Positions 52,020 through 60,197 of a DNA stretch of 64,000 bases are shown one piece after another. The first letter of the stretch is position 1; the number at the start of each line of letters is the position of its first letter. Under the pieces are notes generated by a model. That model saw nothing but the letters and a program-made list of their open reading frames with translations. It was not told where the DNA came from and made no database searches. The position numbers and the translations under genes are program-made. The stretch comes from Candidatus Pacearchaeota archaeon (GTDB lineage: Archaea > Nanoarchaeota > Nanoarchaeia > Pacearchaeales > GW2011-AR1): the NCBI GenBank assembly GCA_023228245.1, contig JALOBN010000003.1:39950-103949 (forward strand). The letters run 5' to 3'.

Positions 52020-52589
52020 ATGAAAAAAATAATTTTCATAATCATCTTGTTTCTGTTTATTGCAGGAACATTTTTCACATTAAAAATGACAGGAAATTCA
52101 GTATTAAAATCTGAGAAAGCAGAAATCGAAACTAATTTTGGAAATATAACCATTGAATTATATCCAGACAAAGCACCGATTACTGTCGCAAATTTTAAAA
52201 AATATGTTTCAGACGAATTTTACGACGGAACAATTTTCCACAGAATTATCGACGGATTTATGATTCAAGGCGGTGGCTACGATTCAGAAATGAACGAAAG
52301 AGCAAATTACAAACCAATAAAATTAGAATCAAAAAATGGATTATCAAATGACAGAGGAACAATCGCGATGGCGAGAACAAACGTCGAAGATTCAGCAACA
52401 TCACAATTTTTTATAAACACGGTTGACAATGATTTTCTTAATTATCAAGTCGGAAATCCAGGTTATGCAGTTTTCGGAAAAGTAATAAAAGGAATGGATG
52501 TCGTCGACAAAATTTCAAAAGTAAAAACAGATTCATCTGACTTCCCCCTTCAAGAAGTGAAAATTATTTCTATAAGAATGTTAAATTAA
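52020..52589 (+). CDS. Exported cyclophilin-type peptidyl-prolyl isomerase
   Basis: 189 residues. An N-terminal hydrophobic segment (3-21) exports or anchors it. The cyclophilin core shows '[18 protein letters not shown]'-like sequence (here '[18 protein letters not shown]', catalytic Arg in FHR), 'GTIAMART' and '[15 protein letters not shown]'. It should speed proline isomerisation in secreted proteins. It follows S10 by 10 bases, and its stop overlaps the opposite small zinc-finger gene. Confidence 0.9.
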   Translation: MKKIIFIIILFLFIAGTFFTLKMTGNSVLKSEKAEIETNFGNITIELYPDKAPITVANFKKYVSDEFYDGTIFHRIIDGFMIQGGGYDSEMNERANYKPIKLESKNGLSNDRGTIAMARTNVEDSATSQFFINTVDNDFLNYQVGNPGYAVFGKVIKGMDVVDKISKVKTDSSDFPLQEVKIISIRMLN

Positions 52590-52729
52590 ATTTTAACTTT
52601 AGAATCAGGAACTTTTTCTGAATGAACTTGAAGTTTTCCATTTTGCAAACAATCCCAGCACGTGTGCACACTTCCGTTCGGCTCTTTAACAAATCCTGTC
52701 CCGTGACATTTCGGGCATTCTTCTTCCAT
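52586..52729 (-). CDS. Small zinc-finger protein (47 aa)
   Basis: Frame from ATG 52727-52729 to TAA 52586-52588. The sequence 'CPKCHGTGF' followed by 'CWDCLQNGK' gives two CxxC knuckles of the DnaJ-type CxxCxGxG kind, which bind one zinc. It overlaps the cyclophilin stop by 4 bases on the opposite strand. Function unknown, perhaps a chaperone or RNA-binding microprotein. Confidence 0.6.
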   Translation of the reverse strand: MEEECPKCHGTGFVKEPNGSVHTCWDCLQNGKLQVHSEKVPDSKVKI

Positions 52730-52801
52730 AAAAAAACAAAGCAGAATGTATTTTTAATATTAATTATCCTTCAGGATATAACTTATTTATAGAACTAAAA
52801 G

Positions 52802-52809
52802 TTTAAATA
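52802..52809 (+). promoter_or_regulatory. TATA box for the PC4 transcript
   Basis: TTTAAATA, about 25 bases before the ATG at 52831. It predicts that the transcript starts at or next to that ATG, which opens the small upstream frame. Confidence 0.55.
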
Positions 52810-52830
52810 ACTCTTTCTTATTTTCTTTGT

Positions 52831-52896
52831 ATGAATATACACAAATTTAACGGGAAAATGAGTGTAAAGAAACCGGAGGTGTCGTCCAATGGATAA
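52831..52896 (+). CDS. Upstream ORF overlapping the PC4 start (21 aa)
   Basis: ATG 52831, TAA 52894-52896. Its last codons overlap the PC4 ATG (52889) by 8 bases. It lies where a leaderless mRNA would begin, and the GGAGGT Shine-Dalgarno for PC4 (52875-52880) is inside it. It may be translated first and pass ribosomes on to PC4. The peptide itself is basic and unremarkable. Confidence 0.4.
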   Translation: MNIHKFNGKMSVKKPEVSSNG

Positions 52897-53197
52897 AGAT
52901 GTAGGAAAAATAAACAAAGGGGAATATCAAGGAGCAGTTACTGAAATTGTCGTAGGAGTCAGAGAATATAACGGAAGTGTTGGTGTTGATATAAGAGAAT
53001 ATACAACAAGCGAAAAATATACAGGCCCAACAAAAAAAGGATTAAGAATTCCTGCAAAAAATTTTCAAGAATTTAAACAAATGATTAATTCAATTTCTCC
53101 AAATGATTTGAAAGCATCAGAAGGTTCATCAACAAGTTCAAGTCCAAAATCAACTCAGAAAAAATTCCAAGCTGATGAAGACATTCCAGATTATTAA
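52889..53197 (+). CDS. PC4/p15-family transcriptional coactivator
   Basis: 102 residues. The PC4 core is plain: 'VGVDIREYTTSEKYTGPTKK' near residues 31-50 then 'GLRIPAKNFQEFKQMINSIS'. Archaeal relatives bind single-stranded DNA and help transcription. The C-terminal 30 residues are a Ser/Lys/Asp-rich disordered tail. GGAGGT (52875-52880) is a strong ribosome site 8 bases before the ATG, and an upstream ORF overlaps the start. Confidence 0.85.
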   Translation: MDKDVGKINKGEYQGAVTEIVVGVREYNGSVGVDIREYTTSEKYTGPTKKGLRIPAKNFQEFKQMINSISPNDLKASEGSSTSSSPKSTQKKFQADEDIPDY

Positions 53198-53231
53198 AAA
53201 CATTTAAAATCCTTTTTTCTTTAATACAATT

Positions 53232-53570
53232 ATGAAAAGAAAAGTGATTAACGCAATAACTTTCTTAGTTATCTTCGGTGTTGTAATTCTCGCAACATTA
53301 TTAATAAAAAATAAAGGCGGAGAAACTTCTAACGAAATTGCAAAATGCATCGGACAAAATTCTAGATTATACATTCAACTCGGTTGCAGTGCATGTAAAA
53401 CACAAGAAGATTTGTTCGGCGAAAGTTATCAATATCTTAACAAAATAGATTGTTTCTACGAAAGAGAAAAATGTGCAGAAATAACTGCAACACCGACGTG
53501 GTTAATTAACGGAGAAAAATATGTTGGAGTTCAGTCAATTGAAAAATTAAAGGAACTTACAAAATGTTAG
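53232..53570 (+). CDS. Membrane-anchored thioredoxin-like protein (112 aa)
   Basis: A hydrophobic helix at about 7-24 anchors it with the domain outside. The active site is 'GCSACKTQ' (CxxC near residues 51-54), followed by a second Cys pair ('CFYEREKC') and cis-Pro 'ATPTWLING' near 87-95. This is the shape of the VKOR-associated thioredoxin family. It overlaps the start of the CcdA-like gene by 7 bases, so the two form a redox relay: the membrane protein passes electrons from the cytosol to this domain. Confidence 0.85.
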   Translation: MKRKVINAITFLVIFGVVILATLLIKNKGGETSNEIAKCIGQNSRLYIQLGCSACKTQEDLFGESYQYLNKIDCFYEREKCAEITATPTWLINGEKYVGVQSIEKLKELTKC

Positions 53571-54262
53571 AAAAACTTATTGAGATAACAGGTTATGCTC
53601 TCGCAGATTCAGTAAATCCATGCGAAATCGCAGTTCTCGCAATGGTTCTTATGACGATTTTAATTCAAAATCCAGAAAAAAGAAAAAAAGTTTTATTTGC
53701 AGGTTTCGCTTTCAGCCTCGCTGTTTATCTCGGTTATATGGTTTATGCATTAATTCTTTACCAACTTTTCCATTCAGTCGCTGCGTTCTTTGCTGAAAAT
53801 TCAGGAACATTCAAAATAGTATTCAGTATTTTCGCAATGGTAATCGGAACATTAAACATAAAAGATTTTTTCTTTTACAAAAAAGGAAGTTTCGCAACAG
53901 AGATGCCGATTTGGATGCGTCCAAGAGTTAAAAAAATTATTGACAAAATAACTTCTCCGCTCGGTGCTTTCTTAATCGGATTTTTCGTAACTTTATTTTT
54001 GCTTCCGTGCACAGCAGGCCCATTAATTTTAGCAACGGGCAGATTATCTGACTTAACAATTCTTGCAGCAATTCCGTGGCTATTGTATTACAATTTAATT
54101 TTCATTCTTCCAATGATTGCAATAACATTAATTGTTTCTTTTGGATTTAAAGAAGTCAGTGAAGTTGCGGGCTGGAAAGAAAAGAACATAAAAATTCTTC
54201 ATTTAATCGCAGGAATTCTTTTATTCACTGTCGGAGTAGCAATCTTAGCTGGCTGGCTGTAA
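53564..54262 (+). CDS. CcdA/DsbD-like disulphide transmembrane reductase
   Basis: 232 residues with six predicted helices. The two redox cysteines of the family are in 'ADSVNPCEIAVL' (Cys near residue 20) and 'FLLPCTAGP' (Cys near 145), each just before a helix. It moves reducing equivalents from cytoplasmic thioredoxin to the outside. The partner domain is the thioredoxin-like protein just upstream. About 200 bases without a clear gene follow. Confidence 0.85.
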   Translation: MLEKLIEITGYALADSVNPCEIAVLAMVLMTILIQNPEKRKKVLFAGFAFSLAVYLGYMVYALILYQLFHSVAAFFAENSGTFKIVFSIFAMVIGTLNIKDFFFYKKGSFATEMPIWMRPRVKKIIDKITSPLGAFLIGFFVTLFLLPCTAGPLILATGRLSDLTILAAIPWLLYYNLIFILPMIAITLIVSFGFKEVSEVAGWKEKNIKILHLIAGILLFTVGVAILAGWL

Positions 54263-54459
54263 AATTTTGAGAGCACAGAAAACAGAATATTTTTCATTAA
54301 CTAAAGAATAAGCATAATCCTGTTGCCTCGTTCTGTCAATGTTAAAATCTGCTTATCATCGGCACAAATATTAATATCTTTTCTCGTTTCAGATAAAATT
54401 AGATCTTATAAGAAGATTAAATACAATTATAAAAAAATAAAAATTAAATTTTTAGCGAA

Positions 54460-54618
54460 CTACTTTTTCTTTTTCTTTTTAGTTGGCATTTTTCTCTCCT
54501 TTGATAATTTAATTAATTTTTTAACTTTAGAAGTTTTACTTTTATCACTTGATTTTCTTGCAGAAGATTTCACTTTTCTTGACGAACTTTTTTTCATTAC
54601 CTTCTTTTTTGCTTTCAT
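54460..54618 (-). CDS. Lysine-rich basic protein (52 aa)
   Basis: Frame from ATG 54616-54618 to TAG 54460-54462. The product is nearly all Lys, Arg and Ser ('MKAKKKVMKKSSSRKVKSSA', with another Lys run at the end), like the tail of an H1-type or chromatin-compacting protein. It follows the structured RNA at 54636-54856 on the same strand, so the two may share a transcript. Low complexity means chance cannot be excluded. Confidence 0.5.
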   Translation of the reverse strand: MKAKKKVMKKSSSRKVKSSARKSSDKSKTSKVKKLIKLSKERKMPTKKKKKK

Positions 54619-54635
54619 TGGAATAGGTGCTGACA

Positions 54636-54856
54636 ATCTGGACTCAGTGAAGAAAGTGCCTTAAACAACTACCGATGTCAATCTTAACCTATCGATTTGC
54701 TTTAAAGGTTATCTTCTTCGCCCCATAACCAAACGCTTAACATGTGCAAGTTTCGTACGACGAGTTATAGTCCAGACGTCATATTAATAGTCGAACACAT
54801 GACAGAGGCTGTTACGGTGACACTCTTTTCAGAGCAACTGAACTGTCCTAGTCAGC
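54636..54856 (-). ncRNA. Structured RNA of unknown class with its own TATA promoter
   Basis: A minus-strand region with markedly higher G+C than its neighbours. A TATA box (54879-54886) puts its 5' end near 54856. The ends can pair: GGAC and TCAGT near the 5' end (54837-54848) with ACTGA-GTCC near the 3' end (54640-54648). Internal helices include GACAG/CTGTC, CTCT-GAAA-AGAG, CATGTG/CACATG, GACG/CGTC and GGTTAT/ATAACC. I cannot match it to RNase P RNA or SRP RNA: I see no GAGGAAAGUCC and no AGCAG near a GGAA loop. It is probably a stable RNA; class open. Confidence 0.5.
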
Positions 54857-54878
54857 TAGTACAATATATATGTTGTAG

Positions 54879-54886
54879 TATATAAA
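54879..54886 (-). promoter_or_regulatory. TATA box of the structured RNA
   Basis: TTTATATA on the minus strand, about 26 bases before the predicted 5' end of the RNA at 54856. Confidence 0.55.
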
Positions 54887-54923
54887 TAATTCTCATCACC
54901 GACGGATGATTACAAATCTTAAA

Positions 54924-55217
54924 TTAATAACTCGGCATAATCTCGCTGTGCCCGAACTGAACAACAAAATCAATTTTAGGATTAATTTTCTCAATTCCTG
55001 TAGGAGAATCGCACGCACCATAACAACTTCCAATCCAAATTAAAAATTCTGCTTTTGTTTCTCCCTGCAAATAATCAACAACTGCAGTCGCGTAAGGTTT
55101 AAGCCCGTCGGGAAACTGCAATAAAACAAGTTTAAATTTATTTCTTTTAATTTCAGAAATAACTTTCTCAAGTTCCAAATTATATTTTTTATTAAGTTCT
55201 GTCAAATCAACTTTCAT
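54924..55217 (-). pseudogene. dph2: N-terminal fragment of diphthamide synthase Dph2
   Basis: 97 residues covering only the first of Dph2's three domains: a hydrophobic strand ('FKLVLLQFPDGLKPYATAVV'), then 'GSCYGACD' with the first iron-sulphur cysteine and 'QFGHSEI'. The frame stops at TAA 54924-54926 after 'MPSY'. Full Dph2 is about 330 residues with two further cysteines. No continuation is visible in the 68 bases before the structured-RNA promoter. Probable loss of diphthamide synthesis on EF-2, or a split gene. Confidence 0.7.
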
Positions 55218-55291
55218 AGAAAAAACAAGGATTAAACGTTTTTAATTTTTCTCTTTCATTCGACTTAGAGGAAAATGACATTTGAATTTAT

Positions 55292-56443
55292 TCAAATTTT
55301 CTCTTTAACAAAAAACAAGAAGAAAATTGAAATTACAGAAACAACTGCGAGATAAGTAAACATCGTCGAATAACTTATGTCCCAAAGAATTCCCGCAATC
55401 AAACCACCGAAAATATTTACAATTCCAATTACAGAACTGAAAAATCCAAACGCAGTTGCTTTCATATCGCCAGACAAATCAGAAACTAAAGCTCGTTGAT
55501 TTGGTTGTGTCATCGCATAAACTAATCCATAAATAATAAACAATATTGAAAAATAAAATAAATTTTGCAAATAAATAAATCCGATTGTGAGAATAAAAAA
55601 TAGCAAGTATCCGAAGAGCAAAACTTTTTTCCTCCCAACTTTGTCAGAAAGTTTTCCAAATGGTTCTGAAAAAACAGCGTAGACAAAACTAAAAACTGCA
55701 TAAAGAATCAAAGGAAATAAAACGTTTCCGCTAAGCTCTTCAGCTCGTAAAATCAAAAACATATACAACCCAAAATTAGCGAGAGTAAAAATAGACGATA
55801 CAAAAATAAAATATTTTAATCTTTTGCTGATTTTATGAACGCTATCTAAAAATCCAATATTTTTTGGTTTTGTCTTCGCTTCTTTTACAAAAATTAAAGG
55901 AATCAGCGACAGCAAAGAAATTCCAGCAGCGATTACTATAATTGTTTTAATATCTAAATTTAACTTCCAATAAAGAAAAATAACTAAAATAGTTCCAATG
56001 ACACCACCCATTGTATCCATCGCCTGATGAAATCCGAATGCTTCTCCCTTATCTTTTTTTACCGACGCTGAAATCATTGCATCCCGAGGTGCATCACGCA
56101 ATTTTCCAAATCTTTCAAGAGAAACAAACCCAATAACAAAATACCAAGTATTAACAATTGAAAGCATAAATCGAAAAATTATGGAAATAATGTAACCAAA
56201 AAAAACAAAAGGTTTTCTCTTTCCAATTTTATCTGAAAGCCATCCCCCAAAAAATTTGAAAAAACTTGCAAGCCCTTCACGGAGTCCACTAATTAATCCA
56301 ATTGCAACTCCCCCGCCACCAAGAGCACTAATATAAAATGGGAGAATCGGTGTAATTAATTCGCTACCAATATCATTAAAAAAACTTGAACCACCGAGGA
56401 GAGAAACTTCTCGTAAATTAGATTTCTCTTTTTTCATATCCAT
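55292..56443 (-). CDS. Major facilitator superfamily transporter
   Basis: 383 residues with 12 predicted helices. The MFS A-type motif is seen as 'GGWLSDKIGKRKPFVFFGY' near residues 66-84, and repeated in the second half as 'GKLSDKVGRKKVLLFGY' near 263-279. Export of a drug or small metabolite is likely, but the substrate is unknown. It differs in sequence from the first MFS gene (981-2177). The promoter region is shared with the divergent RNA/aIF5B side. Confidence 0.85.
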   Translation of the reverse strand: MDMKKEKSNLREVSLLGGSSFFNDIGSELITPILPFYISALGGGGVAIGLISGLREGLASFFKFFGGWLSDKIGKRKPFVFFGYIISIIFRFMLSIVNTWYFVIGFVSLERFGKLRDAPRDAMISASVKKDKGEAFGFHQAMDTMGGVIGTILVIFLYWKLNLDIKTIIVIAAGISLLSLIPLIFVKEAKTKPKNIGFLDSVHKISKRLKYFIFVSSIFTLANFGLYMFLILRAEELSGNVLFPLILYAVFSFVYAVFSEPFGKLSDKVGRKKVLLFGYLLFFILTIGFIYLQNLFYFSILFIIYGLVYAMTQPNQRALVSDLSGDMKATAFGFFSSVIGIVNIFGGLIAGILWDISYSTMFTYLAVVSVISIFFLFFVKEKI

Positions 56444-56479
56444 TAAAAGAATTTAATATTTATAAATTTAATAAAAACT

Positions 56480-56488
56480 TAAATAGTT
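56480..56488 (+). promoter_or_regulatory. TATA-like box of the RNA upstream of aIF5B
   Basis: CTTAAATAG about 25 bases before the 5' end predicted for the RNA near 56508-56512. Separate from the TATA-like TTATATTTTTAA at about 56659-56670 that should serve aIF5B itself. Confidence 0.45.
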
Positions 56489-56507
56489 TGGAGCATTATG
56501 AATTTAA

Positions 56508-56633
56508 GAAAAGAGACGAAAGAATCAGTACAGAGCGGTCTTTGGATCTAACTCTGCTGCTTTAGGCGTCTCTATCTTTCTTTAATTAAACTAATGAAAA
56601 ATTTCTGTTTTTACTTTAGCCGTCTCTCTTTTC
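56508..56633 (+). ncRNA. Structured RNA with two competing 3' pairing arms
   Basis: GAAAAGAGACG at 56508-56518 can pair with CGTCTCT at 56567-56573, closing a 62-base hairpin (inner stem CAGAG/CTCTG). It can also pair with CGTCTCTCTTTTC at 56621-56633, closing a longer one with a 2-base bulge. The two arms are near-identical 14-base repeats (CTTTAG-S-CGTCTCT at 56560-56573 and 56614-56627). Not a tRNA: no T-loop. Could be a small stable RNA or a switching leader. Confidence 0.5.
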
Positions 56634-56691
56634 TAAAAATATTTTATTTCACTTTCGTTATATTTTTAACCTTTCTTTGCGATGTTTTTCT

Positions 56692-58440
56692 ATGATAAGA
56701 CAACCAATCGTCACAGTTTGCGGACACGTTGATCACGGAAAAACAAGTATTCTAGATTATTTTAGGTGTACCTCTCTTCAAGAATGCGAAGCAGGCGGAA
56801 TCACGCAAAAAATTTCTTTCACACTTTATCCGTCGAGCCAAATAAAAAAAGCATGTTCATTAATTGAAAAAAATAATATAAATTTAGAAATTCCAGGATT
56901 TTTATTTATCGACACACCAGGACACGCAGCATTCACAAATTTAAGAAAACGAGGGGGGAGTTTAGCAGATTTAGCAATTCTAGTAATTGATATCAACGAA
57001 GGAATAAAACCGCAGACAGCAGAAGTAATCCAAATTTTGAAAGCGAACAAAACACCTTTCTTAATAGCATTAAATAAAATAGATAATATTTCTGGTTGGA
57101 GAACAAATAAAAATCCGGACATAAATTTGAAAAAAAATATTGAATCACAGCCAATGAATATTAAATCACTTTTCGACGAGAGATATATGACAATTGCTGG
57201 CGCGTTATCAAGTTACGGATTTGAAGCAGATTTATTTTACAATGTCGAGGACTTCACAAAAAAAATCGCAATGATTCCGTGCTCAGCGAGAACAGGAGAA
57301 GGAATTCAGGAATTAATGATGATGCTTTGCGGATTAAGTCAAAAATATCTTGCAGAAAGATTAAAACTAGGGAAAGAATCAAAAGGAGTAATTCTCGAAG
57401 TGAAAAAAGAAAAATCAAATGATTACGCTGAAGCGATTTTATACGACGGAGAATTATCAAAGGGTGAGGAAATTGCCGTCGCTGACATTGAAGGAAATCC
57501 TATAATTACAAAAATCAGAAGCATCGAAGAAATTCAGCCGTTGAGCACAAAATTTAAAGCAGAAGAAAAAGTCCGCGCAGCGACGGGATTGCGAATTCAA
57601 TTTTCTGAAAGAATAGATGTTCTCCCAGGAATGCCGTTCCTCGCTTACAAAGGCGACAAAGAAAAAATAAAAGAAATTTTCAAAAAAGAATTAACAGAAA
57701 ATATTAAGACAGATAAAAAAGGAATTATCGCAAAAGCAGATTCTTTAGGAAGTTTAGAAGCACTTTTGGTTTTGCTGAAGCAATCGAACATCCCAGTTTT
57801 GAAAGCAGGAATCGGAAACATAAATAAAAATGATTTCGTGAACGCAAAAGCAAATTTAGAATTAGACGAGCTCGACGCAATAATTTTAGGTTTCAATGTT
57901 TCTCTAAACGAAGACGCGAAAGAACTTATTACAGAAAATAAAGGGGTAAAAATTATTACAGACGAAGTAGTTTACAAGTTGATTGATAATTTAGTTAAAT
58001 TCAGGGACGAGAAAAGAAAAGAAATCGAGAAGAAAAAACTTATGGAACTCGCGACTTTGTGTAAATTGGAAATTCTTCATCAATATGTTTTTAGAAATAC
58101 AAAGCCCGCAATTTTTGGTGTGAAAGTTGAAGCCGGAAAATTAACGCCGAGCACGAATTTTGTCGACGAGACAGAAGAAAAAATCGGCAGAGTAAAAAAT
58201 ATTGAAGCAGACAAGCATTCTGTCGACGAAGCAGATGAAGGAATGGAAGTCGCAATTTCAATTCCAGGAATTAATTTCGAAAGAGAGTTGAAAGACAAGA
58301 AATTTTTATATTCAGATATCGGAGAAAAACAATTCAGGAATTTCAAAAAGAACAGGGACTTGCTGACTTCTTCAGAAATGAAAATATTAAGTGAAATTGC
58401 CGAGATGAAACGAAAGAAAAATATAGAGTGGGGAAAATAA
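56692..58440 (+). CDS. infB: Translation initiation factor aIF5B
   Basis: 582 residues from 'MIRQPIVTVCGHVDHGKTSI'. The start is preferred because a TATA box lies about 25 bases upstream; a start five codons earlier lacks this. G motifs are GHVDHGKT (G1), 'DTPGHAAF' (G3) and 'NKID' (G4). The family's domain order G-II-III-IV and the C-terminal 'GVKVEAGKLTP'-type beta barrel are present. It joins ribosomal subunits with GTP hydrolysis. Length is typical for archaea. Confidence 0.96.
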   Translation: MIRQPIVTVCGHVDHGKTSILDYFRCTSLQECEAGGITQKISFTLYPSSQIKKACSLIEKNNINLEIPGFLFIDTPGHAAFTNLRKRGGSLADLAILVIDINEGIKPQTAEVIQILKANKTPFLIALNKIDNISGWRTNKNPDINLKKNIESQPMNIKSLFDERYMTIAGALSSYGFEADLFYNVEDFTKKIAMIPCSARTGEGIQELMMMLCGLSQKYLAERLKLGKESKGVILEVKKEKSNDYAEAILYDGELSKGEEIAVADIEGNPIITKIRSIEEIQPLSTKFKAEEKVRAATGLRIQFSERIDVLPGMPFLAYKGDKEKIKEIFKKELTENIKTDKKGIIAKADSLGSLEALLVLLKQSNIPVLKAGIGNINKNDFVNAKANLELDELDAIILGFNVSLNEDAKELITENKGVKIITDEVVYKLIDNLVKFRDEKRKEIEKKKLMELATLCKLEILHQYVFRNTKPAIFGVKVEAGKLTPSTNFVDETEEKIGRVKNIEADKHSVDEADEGMEVAISIPGINFERELKDKKFLYSDIGEKQFRNFKKNRDLLTSSEMKILSEIAEMKRKKNIEWGK

Positions 58441-58470
58441 AAAACTAAAATTTTTTAAATTTGTAAAAAA

Positions 58471-60117
58471 TTAGTTTCTCGCTTTAATAAATTCTTTAAT
58501 CAACTTCACAATTTCTTTTTGTTTGTTCGGTAAGAATGTAATTGAACCCGCGTTTTTATGTCCGCCACCTTCGACAAATGAGTCAGGCAATTCGCTGTCG
58601 ATATATTTTATTAATTCATGAACAGAAAAGTTTGATTCATCTGTTGCTCGAATTGTTGCAGAAGTTGCCAAAACACCAACGCTAACAAGATTTGTAATTC
58701 CTTTTTCAACTTGCAAATTATCGTGAACAAGTCCTATAATTCTTCCTGGCTTAGGATAAAAACCAAATCCTGGAAAAAATTCTTCGAAATATAAAAGTTG
58801 CAAATTTACTTTTCCAATTTTATCAACCTTCGCGTTAGATTTTGCCATCGCTAAACCTTTCGCATCTAAATTATGGATATGCGGTGCAAGAAGTTCAACC
58901 AGTTGTCTCTGTTTATCTCTCGGCTCACCAAAAAGAACTTCAATATATTCTCGAACTTCCATAAATCTAATCTTAGAAGAAATAAAATCAATCACGAGTG
59001 AAATTTCAGAAAGCAATTCCTTCGTGTAACCCAAACTCTGTGCAAGTATCAAATATTTTTCCATAACTTCAGGATTTCCTAAATCAATTCTGTCAGCGAA
59101 ACCAGCCATCGCAGGAATCTGTTCAACATTTTTCACGTCGGGATTTATGAATCTCGCAAGTTCAGCACAAAGCATTCCAGCAGAAAAATGACTTCCGTCC
59201 TCGCCAACTAAAAATGGATTTACATGAACTAAAACATTTTCTGAAATAACATCGTGTTCAAAATAATGGTGATCAACAATAATAAAATCAGCACCGTGAA
59301 TTTTCGCCTGTTTTATCGCCATCAAATCTTCTGGAGAAGAACCATTATCTGCAATAATTATCAAAGGCATCTTATTAGAAAATTTCGCAACGTTTCTCAA
59401 CGACAAAGCAGTATCTCTAATTGAATCATCAATTTCATAAAACGGAGCAGCACAAGGTGCACGTGTAAAAAATTCCCAGCCAGCTTTTTCAGAACTATGT
59501 TGTCTTCCAATCAACGGCAAAATCGCTCTTTCAAGTGCAAAACCAGAACTGTAACCATCCGTATCATTATGGTGTCGAACAATAATCGGCCTATCTTGAA
59601 TAATAGCTAAACGAATCTGTGTAGCTGCTGCAATAAAATGATTTTTCAATTTGTTCAAAATATTATCTTCAACTAAAAATTCAGGAGGAACAACTCTCGC
59701 TCTTTCTACTTCAATCTGTGCCATAACTTTCAAAAATTCTCTGTTCTCGGCGTCGGTAAGTTTGCTGATAGACATAATGTCCCCTTCAACTTCGCCGTTA
59801 AATTCTTCAAGTTTTACTTTTGCTTTAATGCAATCTTCTTCATCAATCTCAGGATAAGAACGCGCACCAGCCCCAGTAAATCCTTTCAAAGATAAAGAAC
59901 CAGTTCCGTCAGAAACAACAAACACCGTCGGTCCAGTCGTCTGAATAACCCGATTTACTTTTCCAATAATTTCAAAATGTCCTTCAGGAACAGCACCAAT
60001 CTCGCCAATCTTTTTTCGCGTGAAAGTCATCGCAGGTCTGTCAAAATTTTTCTTTGGATAATCTTTTTTGAAATCTTTCTTATAATCTTTTTTAAAATTT
60101 TTATTTTCCTTTTTCAT
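58471..60117 (-). CDS. Archaeal RecJ-like DHH/OB-fold phosphoesterase (COG1107 type)
   Basis: 548 residues. A Lys/Asp-rich low-complexity N-terminus (repeats of K-K-D-Y/F, residues 8-24) precedes an OB-fold (about 45-118). The DHH domain has 'RHHNDTDGYSSG' near 175-186, 'IADNGSS' and 'IVDHHYF' near 275-282. The DHHA1 domain ends with 'GGGHKNAGSI' near 518-527. These residues bind two metals. Archaeal members act as single-strand DNA or RNA exonucleases linked to the replisome (GAN-like). It is convergent with aIF5B. Confidence 0.9.
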   Translation of the reverse strand: MKKENKNFKKDYKKDFKKDYPKKNFDRPAMTFTRKKIGEIGAVPEGHFEIIGKVNRVIQTTGPTVFVVSDGTGSLSLKGFTGAGARSYPEIDEEDCIKAKVKLEEFNGEVEGDIMSISKLTDAENREFLKVMAQIEVERARVVPPEFLVEDNILNKLKNHFIAAATQIRLAIIQDRPIIVRHHNDTDGYSSGFALERAILPLIGRQHSSEKAGWEFFTRAPCAAPFYEIDDSIRDTALSLRNVAKFSNKMPLIIIADNGSSPEDLMAIKQAKIHGADFIIVDHHYFEHDVISENVLVHVNPFLVGEDGSHFSAGMLCAELARFINPDVKNVEQIPAMAGFADRIDLGNPEVMEKYLILAQSLGYTKELLSEISLVIDFISSKIRFMEVREYIEVLFGEPRDKQRQLVELLAPHIHNLDAKGLAMAKSNAKVDKIGKVNLQLLYFEEFFPGFGFYPKPGRIIGLVHDNLQVEKGITNLVSVGVLATSATIRATDESNFSVHELIKYIDSELPDSFVEGGGHKNAGSITFLPNKQKEIVKLIKEFIKARN

Positions 60118-60197
60118 TTTCTATAATATCAAATAAAATCCCATTAAAAACCTTCCCATTTGGAAATATTTAAAAACGCAAATGAATAATTCTATTT

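Noticed and set aside
54290..54400. 34-codon minus-strand frame ('...ERGNRIMLIL')
   Set aside because: No plausible start codon after the upstream stop. Could be a gene remnant, but too short to support.
54323..54664. 113-codon plus-strand frame
   Set aside because: It is the antisense of the Lys-rich gene, rich in Phe/Leu from the complementary codons, without promoter.
54636..54856. Calling the structured RNA SRP RNA or RNase P RNA
   Set aside because: Key motifs of both classes were not found by eye.
56508..56633. Intron-containing or split tRNA upstream of aIF5B
   Set aside because: The 7-bp closing stem is acceptor-like, but no T-arm or D-arm can be drawn.
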